Positions 15,289 to 23,255 of a stretch of 30,422 nucleotides of DNA are shown here, piece after piece; the stretch's first letter is position 1, and the number at the start of each line of letters is the position of its first letter. Source of the DNA: CAYRUP01 sp964578975 (GTDB lineage: Bacteria > Pseudomonadota > Gammaproteobacteria > DSM-16500); contig CAZOFA010000019.1 in the NCBI GenBank assembly GCA_964578975.1, positions 1-30,422 on the forward strand, written 5' to 3'. The position numbers and the translations under genes are program-made. The notes under the pieces are model-generated. The model was given only the letters and a program-made list of their open reading frames with translations. It searched no databases and was not told where the DNA came from.

Positions 15289-16916
15289 AATGGCGCAAAC
15301 AACAGGGTTTTCTCAGTATTGTAGCGGTTATATTCATCATCATTATTGGTTTCTTAGGTTCCGCGATTGTTTATATGTTTGTAGGAAGCGCTGCGTCCAC
15401 GAATTATTTTGCGATGTCAGAAACTGCTTTTTATATTGCAGAGGCAGGCCTCGAGAAAGCAACTCGCTATTTAGTGACGCCATTGTTAAGCGGTGCAAGC
15501 ATAAGAATTTCATGCGCCGCATTGAATGGAAATACTAATTTAACCAACAGTACTTTCGGGCGAGGTGCGTTCACAGTCACACGAGTCACCGGATCACCTT
15601 TTTTAACTGATGATGTGTTAAGTAGTGCGATCACCAGCAGTGCAACCACCATCCCGGTCACGAGCACAACAGGGTTTGCGTCGAGCGGACGAATTTTAAT
15701 TGATAAAGAAGCCATGAATTACACGGGAATTTCTGGGAATAGTTTTATTGGTGTGACGCGCGCTGTGAATAATACCATCGCAAGCAGTCATACCAGCGGT
15801 ACTTATGTTTCGCAATACCAATGTTCTTTAAACTCGGTGGGCGGAATACCAAATGTCACTTCTCCCACTTGGAAACGCACCCTTCAAAGTGGTGTTGAAT
15901 TACAAGATGCCTATGCAGTGGGAAATAAAGCAGGGAGTACTTTTGTTCTCACGCATTGGAATTCACCCACTGAGCTTGCCTGGACAAGTACATCTTTCAC
16001 GAATGCAAGCAACGTAAACTTAAATAGTGTTGATATGCTATCAAATGCTGAAGGTTGGATGGTGGGTGATGTTAGCGGTACTAATTTTATGTTTATCCAT
16101 TTACTGGGAGCGAGTTTAACCGTTCTCCCTGTCGCGGGCAGCTGTGCAGGACAACATCTGTTGGGTGTTTCTGCCGTATCTTCCAAAGAAGCCTGGGCGG
16201 TCGGTGTTCGCTTTCGCGTCACCAACTGCAATGCTGGAAACTTTAGTTATACCGTACTACGTTGGAACGGATCGACTTGGGTTGAATTAACTTCTGCGAC
16301 CTCCCCTTCAATCCCTGTATCAGGTGCAAGTGGCGTGATCAGCAATTTAAATGCAGTGCATGTCATTGACCCGAATGGTGATGGTTTAGGTAATTTTGGA
16401 TTTGCTGTAGGTGATACTGGCACCATCTTGCAATATAATGGCAGCACTTGGACAAAGATACCCAGTCCTACGACGAAAAATTTATTGAGTGTCTATGTTG
16501 TTTCAGCCAACGAAGCGTGGGCAGTTGGAGAAAGCGGCGTTATTCTGAAATGGAATGGGAGCAGTTGGAGTAGTTTTACTTCCCCGACCGGTAGCCAACT
16601 AAACCAAATTGTGCTGTTAGACACACAAGGAACTGGTACTGCGTCAGCGGGATGGGCCGTTGGAAACGGCGGTGTCGCTATTACGTATAATGGAACCAGC
16701 TGGTCCTCGCAAAATATTGGTGGTGGCAATCGCCTTGGCGTCAAAATGTTTACCAAAGATGATGTATGGGTCGTGGGTGCGGGAGGCGCCATTGTGCATT
16801 GGGATGGTTCTGCGTGGACCACTATCACCTCAGGTGTGTCAGCACAATTAAACAGTATAGCCCTTGTGTCTCCTACCAAGACACCGCAATCTGCCTGGAA
16901 TGAAATATTTTCTTAA
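15285..16916 (+). CDS. MshP/PilX-type prepilin N-terminus fused to a seven-repeat beta-propeller (putative pilus-tip adhesin)
   Basis: 543 residues. The N-terminus is PilX/MshP-like: short basic leader MKWRKQQG, then a hydrophobic helix (9-34) and the AFYIAEAGLEKATRYL segment (48-63) shared by PilX and MshP. Mature position 5 is Val, not Glu, as in GspK-type tip pseudopilins. A linker (about 110-180) carries a motif of the type IDKEAMNYTGISGN...GVTRAVNNT. Residues 209-516 contain seven similar repeats, each roughly (A/G)WAVG...(I/V)L.WNGS.W, starting near 209, 257, 303, 372, 411, 456 and 494, as in BNR/YCF48-like propellers. Seven fits a closed propeller. The gene overlaps the preceding prepilin gene by 4 bp. 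It takes the place of mshP/mshQ at the end of the operon. Receptor or ligand is unknown. Confidence 0.82.
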   Translation: MKWRKQQGFLSIVAVIFIIIIGFLGSAIVYMFVGSAASTNYFAMSETAFYIAEAGLEKATRYLVTPLLSGASIRISCAALNGNTNLTNSTFGRGAFTVTRVTGSPFLTDDVLSSAITSSATTIPVTSTTGFASSGRILIDKEAMNYTGISGNSFIGVTRAVNNTIASSHTSGTYVSQYQCSLNSVGGIPNVTSPTWKRTLQSGVELQDAYAVGNKAGSTFVLTHWNSPTELAWTSTSFTNASNVNLNSVDMLSNAEGWMVGDVSGTNFMFIHLLGASLTVLPVAGSCAGQHLLGVSAVSSKEAWAVGVRFRVTNCNAGNFSYTVLRWNGSTWVELTSATSPSIPVSGASGVISNLNAVHVIDPNGDGLGNFGFAVGDTGTILQYNGSTWTKIPSPTTKNLLSVYVVSANEAWAVGESGVILKWNGSSWSSFTSPTGSQLNQIVLLDTQGTGTASAGWAVGNGGVAITYNGTSWSSQNIGGGNRLGVKMFTKDDVWVVGAGGAIVHWDGSAWTTITSGVSAQLNSIALVSPTKTPQSAWNEIFS

Positions 16917-16940
16917 ACAAATAAAGAGGATTTGCATTTA

Positions 16941-18353
16941 ATGAATAATCAGCAAAACATAACTTATGTTAATCATCTCTGGGATAATTCAATCGTCCCC
17001 AAATTAATGGAATATATTCGTATCCCCAACAAATCCCCATTATTTGATGCCGATTGGAAACAACACGGTCACATGGATCACGCGGTAAAATTAATAGCGC
17101 ACTGGTGTGAAGAAAACGCCGTTGAAAATATGAAATTAGATGTCGTGCAAATTGAAAATCGCACGCCAATTATTTTTATCGAAATTCCTGGCAGTTCAGC
17201 TGAGACAGTTTTGTTATATGGACATTTGGATAAACAACCTGAAATGACAGGATGGGATTCTGATTTAGGCCCTTGGCAACCTGTGTTACGCGGTGAAAAA
17301 TTATATGGGCGCGGAGGTGCTGATGATGGGTATTCGACATTTGCATCGCTCGCCGCGATCAAATCATTGCGCGCACAAAATTTACCGCACGCACGTTGCG
17401 TGATTTTGATTGAAGCGTGTGAAGAAAGTGGCAGTTATGATTTACCATTTTATATTGATGCGCTCGAAGATCGCATCGGCAAACCGAGTTTAGTAATTTG
17501 TTTAGATTCCGGTTGTGGTAATTACGAAAATCTATGGGTGACGACTTCTTTGCGCGGTATGGTGACAGGAACTCTTTCCATTGAAATTTTAAAACAAGGA
17601 ATTCATTCAGGCACCGGCAGTGGGATTGTTCCCTCTTGTTTTTTAGTTTTACGTCAATTGTTGAGCCGTGTTGAAAATGAAGCATCCGGCGAAATTATTT
17701 TGCCCGATTTATTTGTCGACATTCCAACTGAGCGCACTCAGCAAGCCAAGTTATGTGCGCAGGTGTTAGGTGAAAGCATCTATGATGAATATCCTTTCGT
17801 TTCGAACGCGCAACCGATTACGACCGATTTGACTCAATTGCTTTTGAATCGCACCTGGCGACCTGCATTATCCATCATTGGATCAGAAGGTCTTCCGGCA
17901 TTGAAAAATGCAGGCAGCGTCACATTACCCGCACTGTCTTTTACGCTATCCATGCGCTTAGCACCTACCTCAGATCCACAAAAAGCAGCGCATTTGCTAA
18001 AAACTATTTTAGAAAAAAATCCACCCTTTCATGCAAAAATTCATTTTGAATTAGGAAAAACATCGTCAGGCTGGAACGCACCTATAGAAGCCGATTGGTT
18101 GAGAAATGCAGCAGCTAACGCTTCAAAAAATTATTTTGGTAAAGAAGCTGTTTACATGGGCGAAGGCGGCACGATTCCATTTATGGGCATGCTCGGAAAA
18201 AAATTTCCAAAATCTCAATTTTTAATTACTGGCGTCCTTGGACCACAATCCAATGCACATGGACCCAATGAATTTTTACATATTCCAACTGGAAAAAATT
18301 TAACGTGTTGCGTTGCTGACGTGATTGCAAAACATTATCACGAATCGAACTAA
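16941..18353 (+). CDS. M20-family metallopeptidase (dipeptidase-like)
   Basis: 470-residue cytoplasmic zinc peptidase or amidase of the M20 family, nearest in style to the carnosinase/dipeptidase branch. The di-zinc motifs are all visible: YGHLDKQPE (His and catalytic Asp), GRGGADDGY (bridging Asp), EACEESGS (catalytic and metal Glu), CLDSG (Asp), and NAHGPNEFLHI near the C-terminus (His). The ATG at 16941 is chosen over an in-frame TTG at 16932, because an AGAGGA ribosome-binding site sits 10 nt before the ATG and only 1 nt before the TTG. It follows the pilus genes by 24 bp on the same strand, so read-through is likely, but nothing links its function to pili. The substrate is unknown. Confidence 0.92.
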   Translation: MNNQQNITYVNHLWDNSIVPKLMEYIRIPNKSPLFDADWKQHGHMDHAVKLIAHWCEENAVENMKLDVVQIENRTPIIFIEIPGSSAETVLLYGHLDKQPEMTGWDSDLGPWQPVLRGEKLYGRGGADDGYSTFASLAAIKSLRAQNLPHARCVILIEACEESGSYDLPFYIDALEDRIGKPSLVICLDSGCGNYENLWVTTSLRGMVTGTLSIEILKQGIHSGTGSGIVPSCFLVLRQLLSRVENEASGEIILPDLFVDIPTERTQQAKLCAQVLGESIYDEYPFVSNAQPITTDLTQLLLNRTWRPALSIIGSEGLPALKNAGSVTLPALSFTLSMRLAPTSDPQKAAHLLKTILEKNPPFHAKIHFELGKTSSGWNAPIEADWLRNAAANASKNYFGKEAVYMGEGGTIPFMGMLGKKFPKSQFLITGVLGPQSNAHGPNEFLHIPTGKNLTCCVADVIAKHYHESN

Positions 18354-18423
18354 AAAAAACTCACGCCGCAAAAAAAATTTTGGTAAGCTCTTTTATTTTA
18401 AAAAATATTAAAGGATAAAAAAA

Positions 18424-19866
18424 ATGGCTCAGGATAGAAACGCGACTCAACTCCCTCCCTTGTCGGAACGAAACTGCATGACTAAACGAGATCTTTTGTT
18501 CTCGCCTAAAAGGCATGACGATACACTCTTTGCAGCACAAATTGCGGCTATCGCTAAATCTGCTGTGGAGTCTGGAAGGAATATGGGAAGATTTGATTTT
18601 GCCGGTCAAAAAGGAATTGTTGTTTTAGATCCAGAAGTACAAAAAGAAATATTAGTGACGAACAAAAAGCACTTGCATCCTAAAGAATCCATTGCCTTGT
18701 TCGAACATCATTTTCTTGAAGCTGTGATGGCGCTCAGAACAAACGATCCAAGATGGAGAGCAAAACGCAATGAAATAACAGACTTAGTTGCTAAGTTTAC
18801 CGACGACCCACAAAAAATAATTAATCTGGCAGCAAAACGTGTCACTGAATTAAGTGAAAAATCGGAATTTGATTTATTAAAATTTTCACACTTATACACC
18901 GCATCCGTTATATTTCTAGCGGCAGGGGTTGATCCAAACAAGATTCCCGCGGATGTCTTGCATAATCTTGTGAAATTAATTGATGAAGGTATTAAGGGAG
19001 CCGTCACACCCAGTAGTGGCGTTAAATTAGCGCTGGAAAATCGATTTTATCGTCCGACGCTTCCCAGCGATGTGACGCTGAAAGCGGCAGAAAAAATCAT
19101 CGACAAAATCGTGGAAGCAAATAAAAATGACATATGGGCAGAAGGAAGCGACAATCATCTCAGCCGCCAAGTAAAATCACTTGAAGCATGCGATGCAAAA
19201 ACTCGAGCAAGACTCGTCAATGATTTATGTTTTCTTTTAGTCGCAGGTTCTGAATCAACCGGCAATAATGTAGCTTTTACATTGTTACACGTTATTACAC
19301 ATCCTGAGGTGCATGAAAAACTGATGACGGAATTAAATCAACTGGGCGATCCCGCCACATGGAATAAAAATACGTTTGAACACACTCCCATTCTTGATTC
19401 GATTGTTGCAGAATCATTAAGACACACTCCGCCATTAAAATTTCAAAAAGCGTTGGCCATAGAATCGTTTCAATTAAAAGATGGAACACAAATTAATAAA
19501 GGTGATCATATTATTTTTAGCACGAGTGCGACCCATCATTTAGAAAAATATTATAAAAATCCTCACGAATTTAATCCGGATCGAGAAGAATTTAGAGGAA
19601 AAGATTTAATAAGCCTCACGGCGAAAGCAAGTGATATGGAATTAGTTTATCGACCCTTCGGCTTTGGACAACGCGGCTGTCCTGGTAAAGGCGTTGCTAT
19701 GTTAGAAACAAGAGTGGTGGTTGCTATGGCTTTTATAAAATGTAAGTTGAGTTTGCAAGAGAGATGGGATGTAACCAAGGTACGAGACAATATTGGCTCA
19801 CAACCGGTTCTTGAGCGCCCTGTTAGAGTTGAATCTCTTCAACCCGCTAGAAGATGTCGGCTTTAA
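18424..19866 (+). CDS. Cytochrome P450
   Basis: 480-residue heme monooxygenase. All P450 landmarks are present: WRAKR (C helix, 111-115), the I-helix oxygen-activation motif AGSEST (274-279), ESLR (330-333, the ExxR motif) and the heme loop FGFGQRGCPG with ligand C419. There is no N-terminal membrane anchor, so it should be soluble, as bacterial P450s are. The AAGGA ribosome-binding site lies 8 nt before the ATG. No ferredoxin, reductase or biosynthetic genes are adjacent, so the electron donor and substrate are unknown. The last residues (PARRCRL) are basic. It converges with the Lnt-like gene across a perfect 19-bp hairpin. Isolated P450 genes in such genomes are often horizontally acquired; that is only a possibility here. 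Confidence 0.95.
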   Translation: MAQDRNATQLPPLSERNCMTKRDLLFSPKRHDDTLFAAQIAAIAKSAVESGRNMGRFDFAGQKGIVVLDPEVQKEILVTNKKHLHPKESIALFEHHFLEAVMALRTNDPRWRAKRNEITDLVAKFTDDPQKIINLAAKRVTELSEKSEFDLLKFSHLYTASVIFLAAGVDPNKIPADVLHNLVKLIDEGIKGAVTPSSGVKLALENRFYRPTLPSDVTLKAAEKIIDKIVEANKNDIWAEGSDNHLSRQVKSLEACDAKTRARLVNDLCFLLVAGSESTGNNVAFTLLHVITHPEVHEKLMTELNQLGDPATWNKNTFEHTPILDSIVAESLRHTPPLKFQKALAIESFQLKDGTQINKGDHIIFSTSATHHLEKYYKNPHEFNPDREEFRGKDLISLTAKASDMELVYRPFGFGQRGCPGKGVAMLETRVVVAMAFIKCKLSLQERWDVTKVRDNIGSQPVLERPVRVESLQPARRCRL

Positions 19867-19876
19867 ATATCTCGTC

Positions 19877-19917
19877 CGTCATTGCGACCCCGAACGAAGT
19901 TCGGGGTCGCAATGACG
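19877..19917. terminator. Perfect 19-bp inverted repeat between convergent genes
   Basis: The left arm (19877-19895) and right arm (19899-19917) are fully complementary, with loop GAA. The outer part of each arm (CGTCATTGCGA / TCGCAATGACG) matches a dispersed repeat also seen at 25851-25881 and near 29576. It sits between the stop codons of the P450 and Lnt-like genes, so it could terminate both transcripts, although no long T-run follows either arm. It may equally be a mobile palindromic repeat. Confidence 0.7.
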
Positions 19918-19923
19918 AGTCGT

Positions 19924-21333
19924 TTACAAAGACGCTATGATGATGATCATCATCAACACCCAAAGCAATACCACAAACCAATATTGATATTGCGCATAAA
20001 AACTTTGGTTGGGATACACAGGGACATCAGCCATCAACATTGTGGGTTGATGACTGATCGCAGACTCAATCGCAATGATTTTACCCGTCGGTAATGACAC
20101 ACTCAAAAAACCGCCGCGCGCAGCACGCACTAATGTATAACCATTCTCAACACCGCGCATCCAGGCACCCGCTGCATGCACTCTAGCATCCACATCAAAA
20201 TCCCAGGCCGGCACAAATAAAATTTGCGTGCCCACTGCGCCATAATCATTTGCAGGCTGCAAATAATCCATGTCTCGACAGATAGCAACGCCCGACTTAT
20301 TTTCTTTGATGGAAAAATTAAGTAAATCAACGCCCGCCGTTAATCCATCTTCAAGTTTAGGCACAAAATGTCGCTTACTATATTCGCCAATCCAGCGACC
20401 ATCTTCAGCAAAAACCCAGGTTGAATTATAACTGCCAATTTTTTTATGCTGTTTCACACCAATAATTATTTTGACATGATGCTGACGTGCAAAATTCGCT
20501 AACTGACGTTTATAAATCGGTGCCGTTTCAGTGCTCACCGCAAAGGATTCTTCAGGAAATAAAATCACTTCAGCGCCTTTGGCCGCGCTACTCGTCATCA
20601 ACGGAAGATAAGCTGAAAAAATTTCACTTGCCGATTCAGGGCTCAATACTTTTTTGGGTGCACGACTCAGTGAAATTAAACCTACTTTGATTTGCGCAAG
20701 CGGTTTTTCTTGGTTTAGACGATCTATTTTATAATAGCCATAGCCCAATGATAAAATGACAACAAACAACCCTAAACATAATCCTAAAAAAGCGATCTTT
20801 TTTTCTTGCCAAAAAATAATTGCAAACGCAACAGACGACGAAAACAAACTAAGAATAAAAGTGATTCCCAAATACCCTGTTATCGATGCAATTTGGATGA
20901 CGGGCAATACCTGTAACTGACTATTTGCAATTGTGTTAAATGTGCCTTGAATGGTAAACGACTCTATCCATTCTAATAATGCGAAACACGTTGGATAAGC
21001 AAAAATAGACATCAACGAAGTAGTGGAACGCATTAAATAACGGCTCACTAAAATCACAATTGTCCATTTGACGCTTTGCAAAATCATCGCAGAAAGAAAT
21101 GCGCTGCTCGGAATTGATGTTGCCCAATAGCCAATCACACTATTCAAACCAAATGCTAATGAAGCGACAAATGAAACGAGTAATACTTTAGAAAAGTTAT
21201 TCGAGTAAGCATAAACCAATACGGGAATCGGCGCTAACCACATCAACCACCACACCGCATGAAAGCCAGTTGAAAAATAAAAAGCGCATCCGGAAGCAAG
21301 TATAACAAACAAAGCAATCGCTATTTCTTTCAT
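19924..21333 (-). CDS. Apolipoprotein N-acyltransferase-like membrane CN-hydrolase
   Basis: 469 residues from the ATG at 21333; an upstream in-frame start would overlap zapE by 44 bp. The N-terminal 200 residues hold about six or seven membrane helices, and another helix lies at the C-terminus, which is the Lnt layout. The periplasmic nitrilase domain has the putative catalytic triad E261 (LFPEES), K320 (GEYSKRHFVP) and C352 (AICRDMDY). Canonical Lnt has ICYE after the cysteine and HLVPFGE after the lysine, so this protein diverges at both. It may be a second, paralogous acyltransferase or another amide-forming enzyme instead of the housekeeping Lnt that completes lipoprotein triacylation. 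It starts 16 bp after zapE. Confidence 0.8.
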   Translation of the reverse strand: MKEIAIALFVILASGCAFYFSTGFHAVWWLMWLAPIPVLVYAYSNNFSKVLLVSFVASLAFGLNSVIGYWATSIPSSAFLSAMILQSVKWTIVILVSRYLMRSTTSLMSIFAYPTCFALLEWIESFTIQGTFNTIANSQLQVLPVIQIASITGYLGITFILSLFSSSVAFAIIFWQEKKIAFLGLCLGLFVVILSLGYGYYKIDRLNQEKPLAQIKVGLISLSRAPKKVLSPESASEIFSAYLPLMTSSAAKGAEVILFPEESFAVSTETAPIYKRQLANFARQHHVKIIIGVKQHKKIGSYNSTWVFAEDGRWIGEYSKRHFVPKLEDGLTAGVDLLNFSIKENKSGVAICRDMDYLQPANDYGAVGTQILFVPAWDFDVDARVHAAGAWMRGVENGYTLVRAARGGFLSVSLPTGKIIAIESAISHQPTMLMADVPVYPNQSFYAQYQYWFVVLLWVLMMIIIIASL

Positions 21334-21349
21334 ATCGACACCAAAAAAA

Positions 21350-22426
21350 TTAATTCCATTCAGAAAAAAAATAATCCGTTGATTGCATTTCAAGTAAGCG
21401 CGAATGTGTGCGCGCGTACTCCAATGTCATGTATCCTCGACTATACAAATCAGCAACGGGTTCAGCTGCTGAAATAACGAGCCGCACTCGCGCATCATAA
21501 AACACATCCACCATACTAATGAATAGATAAATAGTATCTTTTGCATTGGCTGGAATCGTTGGAATATCACTGACAAACACGGTGTCGTATTGTTCGGCAA
21601 TCATCAAATAATCATTTTGACTGCGCGGAACAGTGCAAAGTTCACTAAAATCAAACCAAACTGTTTTCCCAGCAGATTTTTTAATTTTGATTTCACGACC
21701 GTGAATGATAATTGGCTGGGTGCTGATCGGTTGATTCGCCGCCAGCGCCGCAAAACTTTTTTCCATATTTACACGCGCAACTTCATCCAATGGCGTGTAA
21801 AAAACTCCTGCTTCTTTTAAATGTCGCAAACGATAATCAATTGATGTAGGTATATGAACAACCGTCGTGTTTTGCTTTAGCATAGCGATTGCCGGTAAAA
21901 ATTGTTCGCGTTGCAAACCATTTTTATATAAATCATCCGGCTGAACATTGGATGTTGTCACCAGACAAACGTTTTGCGTAAATAACGCTTTAAATAATCG
22001 ACCCAGTAGCATCGCATCCGTGATATCGGACACAAAAAATTCATCGAAACAAACGAGCATGGTTTGTTTCGCGAGATCTTTTGCAATTAAATTTAACGGA
22101 TCTTTTTCGCCTTGGTGTTTTTTCAATTCTTGATGCACTAATTGCATGAATTGATAAAAATGCATGCGTAATTTTTCAGAGAATGGGATGCAATTATAAA
22201 AACAATCCATCATGAAAGTTTTACCGATGCCAACGCCACCCCAAAGATAAAGTCCTTTAATCAAGTGTGTTTTTTGTAGAAAAGAAAAAAAACCTTGGCG
22301 TTTATGGTGTTCGCTCACAATATCAACATAAACACGTTGTAAATGTTGCATCGCATCTAATTGTTGCGGATCCTCAAAGATGGTTCCCTTGCGGCATTCT
22401 GCATAATAATAATCAAGTGGCGTCAT
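21350..22426 (-). CDS. zapE: Cell division ATPase ZapE (AFG1-like)
   Basis: 358-residue cytoplasmic ATPase of the AFG1/ZapE family, associated with the Z-ring late in division in E. coli. Walker A is GGVGIGKT (63-70) and Walker B is LVCFDEF (124-130). Other family stretches are FHVSDI-like FVSDITDAMLLGRLF and the C-terminal VDVFYDARVRLVISA with SRLLEMQS. Length fits E. coli ZapE (375). No good ribosome-binding site is seen before the ATG at 22426. The gene diverges from ychJ across a 44-bp gap and is followed by the Lnt-like gene. Confidence 0.94.
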   Translation of the reverse strand: MTPLDYYYAECRKGTIFEDPQQLDAMQHLQRVYVDIVSEHHKRQGFFSFLQKTHLIKGLYLWGGVGIGKTFMMDCFYNCIPFSEKLRMHFYQFMQLVHQELKKHQGEKDPLNLIAKDLAKQTMLVCFDEFFVSDITDAMLLGRLFKALFTQNVCLVTTSNVQPDDLYKNGLQREQFLPAIAMLKQNTTVVHIPTSIDYRLRHLKEAGVFYTPLDEVARVNMEKSFAALAANQPISTQPIIIHGREIKIKKSAGKTVWFDFSELCTVPRSQNDYLMIAEQYDTVFVSDIPTIPANAKDTIYLFISMVDVFYDARVRLVISAAEPVADLYSRGYMTLEYARTHSRLLEMQSTDYFFSEWN

Positions 22427-22470
22427 GATTTTATTTTATCTAAAATGCGGGCTTAAACATAGGAAATCTC

Positions 22471-22863
22471 ATGAAAAATTGTGCGTGCGACTCAGGTTTA
22501 ATGTATTCAAATTGCTGTGGACTTTATATTACTGAACATCAATTACCACCCACACCTCTTGCACTCATGCGTTCGCGCTATACCGCTTACACTCAAGCCA
22601 ATATCCCGTATATCCAACGCACCATGCAAGGCGCTGCATTAAAAGATTTTGAGCCAAATCATGCAGAAAGCTGGGCAAAAACAGTGAAATGGTTGGGATT
22701 GAAAATTCTTCATGCCGCACAAAATCAGGATCATGGCGAAGTGGAGTTTATTGCTTATTATTCTCATCACAATGTAAAACACGAAATACATGAATTAAGC
22801 GAATTTGTGCGAATTGATGGACAATGGTTGTATATCGACGGTAAATTGCGGGCGGGGTCGTGA
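22471..22863 (+). CDS. ychJ: YchJ family protein with N-terminal SEC-C zinc motif
   Basis: 130 residues of the YchJ/UPF0225 family. The N-terminal SEC-C-type cysteine cluster CACDSGLMYSNCCG (residues 4-17) should bind zinc. The following MRSRYTAYTQANIPYI is a hallmark of the family, and the rest forms an NTF2-like domain (EVEFIAYY). YchJ from E. coli is somewhat longer (152) because of a second, C-terminal SEC-C motif, which is absent here. AGGAA precedes the ATG by 5-6 nt. The role of the family is unknown. The stop codon lies in the loop of a short GC hairpin. Confidence 0.92.
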   Translation: MKNCACDSGLMYSNCCGLYITEHQLPPTPLALMRSRYTAYTQANIPYIQRTMQGAALKDFEPNHAESWAKTVKWLGLKILHAAQNQDHGEVEFIAYYSHHNVKHEIHELSEFVRIDGQWLYIDGKLRAGS

Positions 22864-22869
22864 GACCCC
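22854..22869 (+). terminator. GC-rich hairpin at the ychJ stop codon
   Basis: GGGGTC (22854-22859) pairs with GACCCC (22864-22869) across a GTGA loop that contains the ychJ stop codon. The sequence after it (TTGCATTGATATT) is T-rich but has no run of Ts, so it is at best a weak terminator between the convergent ychJ and the downstream minus-strand gene. Confidence 0.35.
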
Positions 22870-22880
22870 TTGCATTGATA

Positions 22881-23255
22881 TTAATAATCGTCGCCCGTCG
22901 CTGTATCTGCACCACCTTCATCGGGTGTCGAACCATTATTATTAATGGAGCCAGCACCGCTCATGGAAGATGTGCCGCTTAACCCATTCGTCATATTATC
23001 ACCGCTACCCATATTTCCACTGCCACTCATGGTAGTGTTGCCGCTCATGGTAGTCGAATTACCGCTCATATTGGAGCTCGTATTCATATTTGAACTGTCA
23101 TTCATATTGTTCGAGGTATTATTATCCGCTAACCCACCTTGCATGCTCGGTTGGGATGCGCCCATATTATCGTTCGATGACAAATCATCTGCGTATGCGA
23201 TCGAAGCTGTTAATACACTCAAAACAGTCATCGCCACTAACGTTTTAACTTTCAT
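22881..23255 (-). CDS. Secreted low-complexity Met/Asn/Ser/Gly-rich protein, unknown function
   Basis: 124 residues from the ATG at 23255, chosen because AAGGAG lies 7 nt upstream and a clean signal peptide starts there (MKVKTLVAM..., cleavage predicted after AYA). The mature part of about 100 residues is almost wholly Asn, Ser, Gly, Met and Thr, with imperfect repeats of the type NMSGNSTTMSGNTTMSG. It has about a dozen Met, many acidic residues near the end (DEGGADTATGDDY) and no Cys. It is probably disordered and periplasmic or extracellular. Met-rich disordered proteins can bind copper(I), but nothing else here supports that. I do not recognise a family. It diverges from pfkA. Confidence 0.78.
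   Translation of the reverse strand: MKVKTLVAMTVLSVLTASIAYADDLSSNDNMGASQPSMQGGLADNNTSNNMNDSSNMNTSSNMSGNSTTMSGNTTMSGSGNMGSGDNMTNGLSGTSSMSGAGSINNNGSTPDEGGADTATGDDY

Noticed and set aside
16493..16879. Minus-strand 128-codon frame inside the propeller gene
   Set aside because: Shadow frame produced by the repeated propeller codons; several such frames occur on this strand, all without translation signals.
4053..16916. Type II secretion system or competence pseudopilus locus
   Set aside because: The MshN, MshM, MshK and MshI types, the MshEN domain and the gene order are specific to MSHA-type pili; no GspC/GspD/GspG-type genes are present.
18354..18423. Strong promoter for the P450 gene
   Set aside because: The 70-bp gap is AT-rich with TTGGTA at 18380-18385, but no proper -10 box lies 16-18 bp downstream, so I did not call it.
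21334..21393. Upstream start for the Lnt-like protein
   Set aside because: It would overlap zapE by 44 bp and add a polar segment before the first membrane helix; the ATG at 21333 fits the membrane topology.
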